A DNA stretch of 64,000 nucleotides. Origin: Pterois miles (taxonomy: Eukaryota; Chordata; Actinopteri; Perciformes; Scorpaenidae). The position numbers and the translations under genes are program-made. Below are positions 1-13,129 of this stretch, piece by piece; within the stretch, counting starts at the first letter, position 1; each line of letters begins with the position of its first letter. Below the pieces are notes generated by a model, which was not told where the DNA came from, searched no databases, and worked only from the letters and a program-made list of their open reading frames with translations. The stretch is taken from the NCBI GenBank assembly GCA_947000775.1, contig CAMQGK010000007.1, forward strand, positions 719,501-783,500, read 5' to 3'.

Positions 1-1382
1 GGAATTGTTATGTTATATGTTCTAAAATAGAAGCTGAACATTCCGGAATTTTAACTTTATGTGTTCCAAAATAGAAGCTGAACATTCCGCAATTTTAATG
101 TCATGTGTTCTAAAATAGAAGCTGAACATTCTGCAATTGTTTCGTTATATGTTCTAAAATAGAAGCTGAACATTCTGAAGTTTTAACGTTGTCTTCTAAA
201 ATAGAAGCTTAACATTCCGGAATTGTTACGTTATATGTTCTGAAATAGAAGCTGAACATTCTGGAATTGTTATGTTTTATGTTCTAAAATAGAAGCTGAA
301 CATTCTGGAATTTTAATGTCATGTGTTCTGAAATAGAATCTGAACATTTTGAAATGTTAACGTCGTGTTCTAAAATAGAATCTGATCATTCCCTAATTGT
401 AACGTTATATGTTCTAAAACAAAAACTGAACATTCTGGAATTGTCATGTTATATGTTCTAAAATAGAAGATGAATATTCCGGTATTTTAACGTTATGTGT
501 TCTAAAATAGAAGCTGAACATTCCCGAATTTTAATATCGTGTTCTAAAACAGAAGCTGAACATTCTGCAATTGTTTCGTTATATCTTCTAAAATAAAAGC
601 TGAACGTTCTGAAATTTTAACGTTATATGTTCTAAAATAGAAGCTGAACATTCTGAAATTTTAACGTTGTCTTCTAAAATAGAAGCTTAACATTCCGGAA
701 TTGTTATGTTATATGTTCTGAAATAGAAGCTGAACATTCTGGAATTGTACGTTGTATGTTCTAAAATAGAAGCTGAACATTCTGGAATTTTAATGTCATG
801 TGTTCTGAAATAGAATCTGAACATTCCGTAATTGTAACGTTAAGTGTTCTAAAATACAAGCTGAACATTCGGGAATTGTACGTTGTATGTTCTAAAACAA
901 AACCTGAACATTCTGGAATTGTACGTTGTATGTTCTAAAATAGAAGCTGAACATTCCGGAATTTTAATGTCATGTGTTCTAAAATAGAAGCTGAACATTT
1001 CGAAATGTTAACGTCGTGTTCTAAAATAGAAGCTGAACATTCTGGAATTGTTTCTTTATATGTTCTAAAATAGAAGATGAATATTCCGGAATTTTAACGT
1101 TATGTGTTCTAAAATAGAAGCTGAAAATTCCCGAATTTTAATGTCATGTGTTCTAAAACAAAAGCTGAACATTCTGGAATTGTTATGTAATATGTTCTAA
1201 AATAGAATCTGAACATTTCGGAATGTTAACATCGTGTTCTAAAACAGAAGCTGAACATTCCGAAATTGTAACGTTATATGTTCTAAAATAGAAGCTGAAC
1301 AATCTGTAATTTTAACGTTGTCTTCTAAAATAGATGCGTAACATTAAAGATTTTTAACGTTATATTTTCTAAAATAGAAGCT

Positions 1383-1395
1383 GAACATTCTGGAA
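1383..1395. promoter_or_regulatory. Heat shock element motif, typical monomer example
   Basis: GAACATTCTGGAA fits GAAnnTTCnnGAA, the three-unit heat shock element bound by HSF trimers, and fits TTCnnGAAnnTTC on the other strand. It is given as the type example. Of the six monomers whose motif starts between 1383 and about 1600, four have the full three-unit form: TG, TG, GG and CG in the second spacer. The other two (CCGTAA, CCGCAA) keep only two units. All six monomers in 35441-35680 have the full form. Whether HSF1 binds here is untested. Confidence 0.6.
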
Positions 1396-2476
1396 TTGTA
1401 CGTTGTATTTTCTAAAATAGAAGCTGAACATTCTGGAATTTTAATGTCATGTGTTCTGAAATAGAATCTGAACATTCCGTAATTGTAACGTTAAGTGTTC
1501 TAAAATACAAGCTGAACATTCGGGAATTGTACGTTGTATGTTCTAAAATAGAAGCTGAACATTCCGGAATTTTAACTTTATGTGTTCCAAAATAGAAGCT
1601 GAACATTCCGCAATTTTAATGTCCTGTGTTCTAAAATAGAAGCTCAACATTCTGAAATTGTTTCGTTATATGTTCTAAAATAGAAGCTGAACGTTCCCTA
1701 ATTGTAACGTTATATGTTCTAAAACAGAAACTGAACATTCGGGAATTGTACGTTGTATGTTCTAAAATAGAAGCTGAACATTCCAGAATTTTAACGTTAT
1801 GTGTTCTAAAATAGAAGCTGAACATTCCCGAATTTTAATGTCATGTGTTCTAAAACAAAAACTGAACATTCTGGAATTGTTATGTAATATGTTCTAAAAT
1901 AGATGCTGAACATTCCCTAATTGTAACGTTTTATGTTCTAAAACAGAAGCTGAACATTCTGCAATTGTTTCGTTATATGTTCTAAAATAGAAGCTGAACA
2001 TTCTGAAATTTTAACGTTGTCTTCTAAAATAGAAGCTTAACATTCCGGAATTGTTACGTTATATGTTCTGAAATAGAAGCTGAACATTCTGGAATTGTTA
2101 TGTTTTATGTTCTAAAATAGAAGCTGAACATTCTGGAATTTTAATGTCATGTGTTCTGAAATAGAATCTGAACATTTTGAAATGTTAACGTCGTGTTCTA
2201 AAATAGAATCTGAACATTCCCTAATTGTAACGTTATATGTTCTAAAATAGAAGCTGAACATTCTGGAATTGTTACGTTATATGTTCTAAAATAGAAGCTG
2301 AACATTCCGGAATTTTAACGTTATGTGTTCTAAAATAGAAGCTGAACATTCCGGAATTTTAATATCATGTGTTCTAAAATAGAAGCTGAACATTCCGGAA
2401 TTTTAACGTTAAGTGTTCTAAAATAGAAGCTGAACATTCTGGAATTGTTATGTAATATGTTCTAAAATAGAATCTG

Positions 2477-2492
2477 AACATTTCGAAATGTT
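2477..2492. repeat. Perfect 16-bp palindrome in the 42-bp monomer class
   Basis: AACATTTCGAAATGTT equals its own reverse complement. It recurs through both arms and parts of the centre, almost always preceded by the GAATCTG variant of GAAGCTG and followed by AACATCGTG or AACGTCGTG. It defines one monomer class of 42 bp. The third GAA unit of the heat shock motif is lost in this class. Confidence 0.85.
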
Positions 2493-5400
2493 AACATCGT
2501 GTTCTAAAATAGAAGCTGAACATTCTGGAATTGTTACGTTATATGTTCTAAAATAGAAGATGAATATTCCGGAATTTTAACGTTATGTGTTCTAAAATAG
2601 AAGCTGAACATTCTGGAATTGTTATGTAATATGTTCTAAAATAGAAGCTGAACAGTCTGAAATTTTAACGTTGTCTTCTAAAATAGAAGCGTAACATTAC
2701 AGAATTTTAATGTCATATGTTCTATAAGAAAAGCTGAACATTCTGGAATTGTTACGTTATATGTTCTAAAATAGAAGCTGAACATTTTGAAGTGTTAACG
2801 TCGTGTTCTAAAATAGAATCTGAACATTCCCTAATTGTAACGTTATATGTTCTAAAACAGAAGCTGAACATTCTGGAATTGTCATGTTATATGTTCTAAA
2901 ATAGAAGCTGAACATTCCGGAATTTTAATGTTATATGTTGTAAATAGAAGCTGAACATTCTGGAATTGTTACGTTATATGTTCTAAAATAGAAGATGAAT
3001 ATTCCAGAATTTTATCGTTATGTGTTCTAAAATAGAAGCTGAACATTCCCGAATTTTTATGTCATGTGTTCTAAAACAGAAGCTGAACATTCTGGAATTG
3101 TTATGTCATGTGTTCTAAAACAGAAGCTGAACATTCTGGAATTGGTATGTAATATGTTCTAAAATAGAAGCTGAACATTCCCTAATTGTAACGTTATATG
3201 TTCTAAAACAGAAGCAGAACATTCTGGAATTGTTATGTAATATGTTCTAAAATAGAAGCTGAACATTCCCTTTATTGTAACGTTATATGTTCTGAAATAG
3301 AAGCTGAACATTCCCTAATAGTAACGTTATATGTTCTAAAACAGAAGCAGAATATTCTGGAATTGTTATGTTATATGTTCTAAAATAGAAGCTGAACATT
3401 CCGGAATTTTAACTTTATGTGTTCCAAAATTGAAGCTGAACATTCCGCAATTTTAATGTCATGTGTTCTAAAATAGAAGCTCAACATTCTGCAATTGTTT
3501 CGTTATATGTTCTAAAATAGAAGCTGAACATTCTGAAATTTTAACGTTGTCTTCTAAAATAGAAGCTTAACATTCCGGAATTGTTACGCTATATGTTCTC
3601 AAATAGAAGCTGAACATTCTGGAATTGTACGTTGTATGTTCTATAAATAGAAGCTGAACATTCTGGAATTGTACGTTATATGTTCTAAAATAGAAGCTGA
3701 ACATTCCGGAATTTTAATGTCATGTGTTCTAAAATAGAAGCTGAACATTCTGGAATTTTTACGTTTTATGTTCTAAAATAGAAGCTGAACATTTTGAAAT
3801 GTTAACGTCGTGTTCTAAAATAGAAGCTGAACATTCTGGAATTGTTACGTTATATGTTCTAAAATAGAAGATGAATATTCCGGAATTTTAACGTTATGTG
3901 TTCTAAAATAGAAGCTGAACATTTTGAAATGTTAACGTCGTGTTCTAAAATAGAATCTGAACATTCCCTAATTGTAACGTTATATGTTCTAAAATAGAAG
4001 ATGAATATTCCAGAATTTTAACGTTATGTGTTCTAAAATAGAAGCTGAACATTCCCGAATTTTTATGTCATGTGTTCTAAAACAGAAGCTGAACATTCTG
4101 GAATTGGTATGTAATATGTTCTAAAATAGAAGCTGAACATTCCCTAATTGTAACGTTATATGTTCTAAAACAGAAGCAGAACATTCTGGAATTGTTATGT
4201 AATATGTTCTAAAATAGAAGCTGAACATTCCCGAATTGTAACGTTATATGTTCTAAAATAGAAGCTGAACATTCCCTAATTGAAACGTTATATGTTCTAA
4301 AACAGAAGCTGAACATTCTGGAATTGTTATGATATATGTTCTACAATAGAAGCTGAACATTCCGGAATTTTAACGTTATGTGTTCCAAAATAGAATTTGA
4401 ACATTCCGCAATTTTAATGTCATGTGTTCTAAAATAGAAGCTGAACATTCTGCAATTGTTTCGTTATATGTTCTAAAATAGAAGCTGAACATTCTGAAAT
4501 TTTAACGTTGTCTTCTAAAATAGAAGCTTAACATTCCGGAATTGTTACGTTATATGTTCTGAAATAGAAGCTGAACATGCTGGAATTGTTACGTTTTATG
4601 TTCTAAAATAGAAGCTGAACATTCTGAAATTTTAACGTTGTCTTCTAAAATAGAAGCTTAACATCCCAGAATTTTAACGTTATATGTTCTAAAATAGAAG
4701 CTGAACATTCTGGAATTGTACATTGTATGTTCTAAAATAGAACCTGAACATTGGGGAATTGTACGTTTTATGTTCTAAAATAGAACCTGAACATTCTGGA
4801 ATTGTACGTTATATGTTCTAAAATAGAAGCTGAACATTCCGGAATTTTAATGTCGTGTTCTAAAATAGAAGCTGAACATTCTGGAATTTTTACGTTTTAT
4901 GTTCTAAAATAGAAGCTGAACATTTTGAAATGTTAACGTCGTGTTCTAAAATAGAATCTGAACATTCCCTAATTGTAACGTTATATGTTCTAAAACAGAA
5001 GCTGAAAATTCTGGAATTGTCATGTTATATGTTCTAAAATAGAAGCTGAACATTCCGGAATTTTAATGTTTTGTGTTCCAAAATAGAATCTGAACATTTC
5101 GAATTGTAAACATCGTGTTCTAAAATAGAAGCTGAACATTCAGGAATTGTAACGTTATATGTTCTAAAATAGAAGCTGAATATTCCCTAATTGTAACGTT
5201 ATATGTTCTAAAACAGAAGCTGAACATTCTGGAATTGTCATGTTATATGTTCTAAAATAGAAGCTGAACATTCCGGAATTTTAATGTTATGTGTTCCAAA
5301 ATAGAAGCTGAACATTCCGCAATTCCAATGTCCTGTGTCTTAAAATAGAAGCTGAACATTCTGCAATTGTTACGTTATATGTTCTAAAACAAAAGCTGAA

Positions 5401-8400
5401 CATTCTGAAATTCTAACGTTATATGTTGTAAAATAGAAGCTGAACATTCTGGAATTGTTACGTTATATGTTCTAAAATAGAAGATAAATATTCCAGAATT
5501 TTAACGTTATGTGTTCTAAAATAGAAGCTGAACATTCCCGAATTTTTATGTCATGTGTTCTAAAACAGAAGCTGAACATTCTGGAATTGTTATGTCATGT
5601 GTTTTAAAACAGAAGCTGAACATTCTGGAATTGGTATGTAATATGTTCTAAAATAGAAGCTGAACATTCCCGAATTGTAACGTTATATGTTCTGAAATAG
5701 AAGCTGAACATTCCCTAATAGTAACGTTATATGTTCTAAAACAGAAGCTGAACATTCTGGAATTGTACGTTGTATGTTCTAAAATAGAAGCTGAACATTC
5801 TGGAATTGTACGTTGTATGTTCTAAAATAGAAGATGAATATTCCGGAATTTTAACGTTATGTGTACTAAAATAGAAGCTGAACATTCCCTAATTTTAATG
5901 TCATGTGTTCTAAAACACAAGCTGAACATTCTGGAATTGTTATGTAATATGTTCTAAAATAGAAGCTGAACATTCCCGAATTGTAACGTTATATGTTCTA
6001 AAATAGAATCTGAACATTTTGAAATGTTAACGTCGTGTTCTACAATAGAATCTGAACATTCCCTAATTGTAACGTTATATGTTCTAAAACAGAAGCTGAA
6101 CATTCTGGAATTGTCATGTTATATGTTCTAAAACAAAAGCTGAACATTCTGAAATTCTAACGTTATATGTTGTAAAATAGAAGCTGAACATTCTGGAATT
6201 TTACGTTGTATGTTCTAAAATAGAAGCTGAACATTCCGGAATTTTAATGTCATGTGTTCTAAAATAGAATCTGAACATTTCGAATTGTTAACATCGTGTT
6301 CTAAAATAGAAGCTGAACATTCCGGAATTGTAACGTTATATGTTCTAAAATAGAAGCTGAATATTCCCTAATTGTAACGTTATATGTTCTAAAACAGAAG
6401 CTGAACATTCTGGAATTGTTATGATATATGTTCTAAAATAGAAGCTGAACATTCCGGAATTTTAACGTTATGTGTTCCAAAATAGAAGCTGAACATTCCG
6501 CAATTTTAATGTCATGTGTTCTAAAATAGAAGCTGAACATTCTACAATAGTTTCGTTATATGTTTTAAAATAAAAGCTGAACGTTCTGAAATTTAAACAT
6601 TATATGTTCTAAAATAGAAGCTGAACATTCTGAAATTTTAACATTGTCTTCTAAAATAGAAGCTTAACATTCCGGAATTGTTACGTTATAGGTTCTGAAA
6701 TAGAAGCTGAACATTCTGGAATTGTTACGTTTTATGTTCTAAAATAGAAGCTGAACATTCTGAAATTTTAACGTTGTCTTCTAATATAGAAGCTTAACAT
6801 TACAGAATTTAAACGTTATATGTTCTAAAATAGAAGCTGAACATTCTGGAATTGTACGTTGTATGTTCTAAAATAGAAGCTGAACATTCTGGAATTTTAA
6901 TGTCACGTGTTCTGAAATAGAATCTTAACATTCCGTAATTGTAACGTTAAGTGTTCTAAAATACAAGCTGAACATTCGGGAATTGTACGTTGTATGTTCT
7001 AAAATAGAAGCTGAACATTCTGGAATTTTAATGTCTTGTGTTCTAAAATAGAAGCTGAACATTCTGGAATTGTACGTTGTATGTTCTAAAATAGAAGCTA
7101 AACATTCTGGAATTTTAATGTCACGTGTTCTGAAATAGAATCTTAACATTCCGTAATTGTAACGTTAAGTGTTCTAAAATACAAGCTGAACATTCGGGAA
7201 TTGTACGTTGTATGTTCTAAAATAGAAGCTGAACATTCTGGAATTGTACGTTGTATGTTCTAAAATAGAAGCTGAACATTCCGGAATTTTAATGTCATGT
7301 GTTCTAAAATAGAAGCTGAACATTCTGGAATTTTTACGTTTTATGTTTTAAAATAGAAGCTGAACATTTTGAAATGTTAACGTCGTGTTCTAAAATAGAA
7401 GCTGAACATTCCCGAATTTTTATGTCATGTGTTCTAAAACAGAAGCTGAACATTCTGGAATTGTTATGTAATATGTTCTAAAATAGAAGCTGAACATTCC
7501 GGAATTTTAACTTTATGTGTTCCAAAATAGAAGCTGAACATTCCGCAATTTTAATGTCATGTTTTCTAAATCAGAAGCTCAACATTCTGCAATTGTTTCG
7601 TTATATGTTCTAAAATAGAAGCTGAACATTCTGGAATTTTAATGTCATGTGTTCTGAAATAGAATCTGAACATTCCGTAATTGTAACGTTAAGTGTTCTA
7701 AAATACAAGCTGAACATTCGAGAATTGTACGTTGTATGTTCTAAAATAGAAGCTGAACATTCTGGAATTGTACGTTGTATGTTCTAAAATAGAAGCTGAA
7801 CATTCCGGAATTTTAATGTCATGTGTTCTAAAATAGAAGCTTAACATTCTGGAATTTTTACGTTTTATGTTCTAAAATAGAAGCTGAACATTTCAGAATT
7901 TTAATGTCATATGCTCTAAAATAGAATCTGAACATTTTGAAATGTTAACGTCGTGTTCTAAAATAGAATCTGAACATTCCCTAATTGTAACGTTATATGT
8001 TCTAAAACAGAAGCTGAACATTCTGGAATTGTAATGTTATATGTTCTAAAATAGAAGCTGAACATTCTGGAATTGTACGTTGTATGTTCTAAAATAGAAG
8101 CTGAACATTCCGGAATTTTAATGTCGTGTTCTAAAATAGAAGCTGAACATTCTGGAATTTTTACGTTGTATGTTCTAAAATAGAAGCTGAACATTTCAGA
8201 ATTTTAATGTCATGTGTTCTAAAATAGAATCTGAACATTTCGAAATGTTAACGTCGTGTTCTAAAATAGAAGCTGAACATTCTGGAATTGTTACTATATA
8301 TGTTCTAAAATAGAAGATGAAAATTCCCGAATTTTAATGTCATGTGTTCTAAAACAAAAGCTGAACATTCTGGAATTGTTATGTAATATGTTCTAAAATA

Positions 8401-11400
8401 GAATCTGAACATTTCGGAATGTTAACATCGTGTTCTAAAACAGAAGCTGAACATTCCGAAATTGTAACGTTATACGTTCGAAAATAGAAGCTGAACAATC
8501 TGAAATTTTAACGTTGTCTTCTAAAATAGAAGCGTAACATCAAAGATTTTTAACGTTATATGTTCTAAAATAGAAGCTGAACATTCTGGAATTGTACGTT
8601 GTATTTTCTAAAATAGGAGCTGAACATTCTGGAATTTTAATATCATGTGTTCTGAAATAGAATCTGAACATTCTGTAATTGTAACGTTAAGTGTTCTAAA
8701 ATACAAGCTGAACATTCGGGAATTGTACGTTGTATGTTCTAAAATAGAAGCTGAACATTTCAGAATTTTAATGTCATGTGTTCTAAAATAGAATCTGAAC
8801 ATTTCGAAATGTTAACTTCGTGTTCTAAAATAGAAGCTGAACATTCTGGAATTGTTATTTAATATGTTCTAAAATAGAAGCTGAACATTCTGTAATGGTT
8901 ACGTTATATGTTCTAAAATAGAAGATGAATATTCCAGAATTTTAACGTTATGTGTTCTAAAATAGAAGCTGAACATTCTGGAATTGTTATGTAAGATGTT
9001 CTAAAATAGAAGCTGAACATTCTGGAATTGTTACGTTTGATGTTCTAAAACAGAAGCTGAACATTCTGAAATTGTAACGTTATATGTTCTAAAATAGAAG
9101 CTGAACAGTCTGAAATTTTAACGTTGTGTACTAAAATAGAAGCGTAACATTACAGAATTTTAATATCATATGTTCTATAAGAAAAGCTGAACATTCTGGA
9201 ATTGTTACGTTATATGTTCTAAAATAGAAGCTGTGAACATTCTGGAATTTTAATGTCATGTGTTCTGAAATAGAATCAAAACATTCCGTAATTGTAACGT
9301 TAAGTGTTCTAAAATACAAGCTGAACATTCTGGAATTGTACGTTGTATGTTCTAAAAGAGAAGCTGAACAATCTGGAATTGTACGTTGTATATTCTAAAA
9401 TAGAAGCTGAACATTCCGGAATTTTAATGTCATGTGTTCTAAAATAGAAGCTAAACATTCTGGAATTTTTACGTTTTATGTTCTAAAATACAAGCTGAAC
9501 ATTTCAGAATTTTAATGTCATGTGTTCTAAAATAGAAGCTGAACATTTCAGAATTTTAATGTCATGTGTTCTAAAATAGAATCTGAACATTTTGAAATGT
9601 TAACTTCGTGTTCTAAAATAGAATCTGAACATTCCCTAATTGTAACGTTATATGTTCTAAAACAGAAGCTGAACATTCTGGAATTGTCATGTTATATGTT
9701 CTAAAATAGAAGCTGAACATTCCGGAATTTTAATGTTATGTGTTCCAAAATAGAAGCTGAACATTCCGCAATTTTAATGTCATGTGTTCTAAAATAGAAG
9801 CTGAACATTCTGCAATTGTTACGTTATATGTTCTAAAACAAAATCTGAGCAATCTGAAATTCTAACGTTATATGTTCTAAAATAGAAGCTGAACATTCTG
9901 GAATTGTACGTTGTATGTTCTAAAATAGAAGCTGAACATTCCGGAATTTTAATGTCATGTGTTCTAAAATAGAATCTGAACATTTCGAAATTTTAACATC
10001 GTGTTCTAAAATTGAAGCTGAACATTCCGGAATTGTAATGTTATATGTTCTAAAATAGAAGCTGAACATTCCCTAATTGTAACGTTATATGTTGTAAAAC
10101 AGAAGCTGAACATTCTGGAATTGTCATGATATATGTTCTAAAATAGAAGCTGAACATTCCGGAATTTTAACGTTATGTGTTCCAAAATAGAAGCTGAACA
10201 TTCCACAATAGTTTCGTTATATGTTCTAAAATAAAAGCTGAACGTTCTGAAATTTAAACATTATATGTTTATAAAATAGAAGCTGAACATTCTGAAATTT
10301 TAACATTGTCTTCTAAAATAGAAGCTTAACATTCCGGAATTGTTATGTTATAGGTTCTGAAATAGAAGCTGAACATTCTGGAATTGTTACGTTTTATGTT
10401 CTAAAATAGAAGCTGAACATTCTGAAATTTTAATGTTGTCTTCTAAAATAGAAGCTTAACATTCCAGAATTTTAACGTTATATGTTCTAAAATAGAAGCT
10501 GAACATTCTGGAATTGTACGTTGTATGTTCTAAAATAGAAGCTGAACATTCTGGAATTTTAATGTCACGTGTTCTGAAATAGAATCTTAACATTCCGTAA
10601 TTGTAACGTTAAGTGTTCTAAAATACAAGCTGAACATTCGGGAATTGTACGTTGTATGTTCTAAAATAGAAGCTGAACATTCTGGAATTGTACGTTGTAT
10701 GTTCTAAAATAGAAGCTGAACATTCCGGAATTTTAATGTCATGTGTTCTAAAATAGAAGCTGAACATTGTGCAATTGTTTCGTTATATGTTCTAAAATAG
10801 AAGCTGAACATTCTGAAATTTTAACGTTGTCTTCTAAAATAGAAGCTTAACATTCCGGAATTGTTACGTTATATGTTCTGAAATAGAAGCTGAACATTCT
10901 GGAATTTTAATGTCATGTGTTCTGAAATAGAATCTGAACATTTTGAAATGTTAACGTCGTGTTCTAAAATAGAAGCTGATCATTCTGGAATTGTTACGTT
11001 ATATGTTCTAAAATAGAAGCTGAACATTCCGGAATTTTAACGTTATGTGTTCCAAAATAGAAGCTGAACATTCCGCAATTTTAATGTCATGTGTTCTAAA
11101 ATAGAAGCTGAACATTCTGGAATTGTTACGTTATATGTTCTAAAATAGAAGATGAATATTCCGGTATTTTAACATTATGTGTTCTAAAATAGAAGCTGAA
11201 CATTCCCGAATTTTAATATCATGTGTTCTAAAACAAAAGCTGAACATTCTGGAATTGTTATGTAATATGTTCTAAAATAGAAGCTGAACATTCCGGAATT
11301 GTAATGTTATATGTTCTAAAATAGAAGCTGAACATTCTGGAATTGTATGTTGTATGTTCTAAAATAGAAGCTGAACATTCTGGAATTGTACGTTGTATGT

Positions 11401-12024
11401 TCTAAAATAGAATCTTAACATTCCGTAATTGTAACGTTAAGTGTTCTAAAATACAAGCTGAACATTCGGGAATTGTACGTTGTATGTTCTGAAATAGAAG
11501 CTGAACATTCCGGAATTTTAATGTCATGTGTTCTAAAATAGAAGCTGAACATTCTGGAATTTTTACGTTTTATGTTTTAAAATAGAAGCTGAACATTTTG
11601 AAATGTTAACGTCGTGTTGTAAATTAGAAGCTGAGCATTCTGGAATTGTTACGTTATATGTTCTAAAATAGAAGATGAATATTCCGGAATTTTAACGTTA
11701 TGTGTTCTAAAATAGAAGCTGAACATTCCCGAATTGTAACGTTATATGTTCTAAAATAGAATCTGAACATTTTGAAATGTTAACATCGTGTTCTAAAATA
11801 GAAGCTGAACATTCCGGAATTGTAACGTTATATGTTCTAAAATAGAAGCTGAACATTCCCTAATTGTAACGTTATATGTTCTAAAACAGAAGCTGAACAT
11901 TCTGGAATTGTTATGATATATGTTCTAAAATAGAAGCTGAACATTCCGGAATTTTAACGTTATGTGTTCCAAAATAGAAGCTGAACATTCCGCAATTTTA
12001 ATGTCATGTGTTCTAAAATAGAAG

Positions 12025-12290
12025 CTGAACATTCTACAATAGTTTCGTTATATGTTCTAAAATAAAAGCTGAACGTTCTGAAATTTAAACATTATATGTT
12101 CTAAAATAGAAGCTGAACATTCTGAAATTTTAACATTGTCTTCTAAAATAGAAGCTTAACATTCCGGAATTGTTACGTTATAGGTTCTGAAATAGAAGCT
12201 GAACATTCTGGAATTGTTACGTTTTATGTTCTAAAATAGAAGCTGAACATTCTGAAATTTTAACGTTGTCTTCTAAAATAGAAGCTTAAC
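12025..12290. repeat. Recurring multi-monomer cassette with ACAATAGTTTCG
   Basis: This is a short ordered run of units: ACAATAGTTTCG, then TAAAAGCTGAACGTTCTG with AAATTTAAACATT, then AAATTTTAACATTGTC, then GAAGCTTAACATTCCGG with a following TAGGTTCTGAAATAG, then GTTACGTTTTATG or GTTACGTTTTACG. The same order recurs starting near 6537, 10200, 52827, 59934, 60768 and 61768, with small substitutions. The 10200 copy has CCACAATAG and a TTTATAAAATAG variant. The cassette is shared by the left and right arms and is not seen in full in the centre; 16110-16320 and its 5,287-bp copy carry only the latter part. It looks like an older higher-order unit now scattered by unequal exchange. Confidence 0.75.
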
Positions 12291-13129
12291 ATTACAGAAT
12301 TTAAACGTTATATGTTCTAAAATAGAAGCTAGAATCTTAACATTCCGTAATTGTAACGTTAAGTGTTCTAAAATACAAGCTGAACATTCGGGAATTGTAC
12401 GTTGTATGTTCTAAAATAGAAGCTGAACATTCTGGAATTGTACGTTGTATGTTCTAAAATAGAAGCTGAACATTCCGGAATTTTAATGTCGTGTTCTAAA
12501 ATAGAAGCTGAACATTCTGGAATTTTTACGTTTTATGTTCTAAAATAGATGCTGAACATTTTGAAATGTTAACGTCGTGTTCTAAAATAGAAGCTGAGCA
12601 TTCTGGAATTGTTACGTTATATGTTCTAAAATAGAAGATGAATATTCCGCAATTTTAATGTTATGTGTTCTAAAATAGAAGCTGAACATTCCTGAATTTT
12701 AATGTCATGTGTTCTAAAACAGAAGCTGAACATTCTGGAATTGTTATGTAATATGTTCTAAAATAGAAGCTGAACATTCCGGAATTGTAACGTTATATGT
12801 TCTAAAACAGAAGCTGAACATTCTGGAATTGTTATGTTATAAGTTCTAAAATAGAAGCTGAACATTCCCTAATTGTAACGTTATATGTTCTAAAACAGAA
12901 GCTGAACATTCTGGAATTGTTATGTTATATGTTCTAAAATAGAAGCTGAACATTCCGGAATTTTAACTTTATGTGTTCCAAAATAGAAGCTGAACATTCC
13001 GCAATTTTAATGTCATGTGTTCTAAAATAGAAGCTGAACATTCTGCAATTGTTTCGTTATATGTTCTAAAATAGAAGCTGAACATTCCGGAATTTTAACT
13101 TTATGTGTTCCAAAATAGAAGCTGAACAT

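Larger units (their letters stand above)
1..13129. repeat. Left arm of the satellite, irregular short-order structure
   Basis: This stretch holds only satellite monomers and no gene. It lacks the multi-kilobase exact duplications seen further right. It instead reuses short runs of monomers in a fixed order. One common run has a CTGCAATTGTTTCG unit, then CTGAAATTTTAACGTTGTC, then a unit with GAAGCTTAACATT, then one beginning GTTCTGAAATAG. It occurs near 541-820, 1930-2110, 3480-3620, 4440-4590 and 10760-10900. The 43-bp TTGTACGTTGTATG class and the 42-bp class containing AACATTTCGAAATGTT are frequent here. Local breakpoints leave odd units near 9229-9240 (two extra bases) and 12325-12341 (two units fused mid-monomer). 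Confidence 0.9.

Noticed and set aside
1412..1825. Open reading frames of 60-100 codons on the minus strand with a repeated MFSFYFRTxxVxIPECSASILEH pattern, here and throughout the array
   Set aside because: They arise because the minus strand of the monomer has few stops. The 44-bp unit is not a multiple of three, so each frame cycles through three readings with a 44-codon period, and the 42- and 43-bp units shift the frame at random. There are no conserved ends, and neighbouring copies end at different points.
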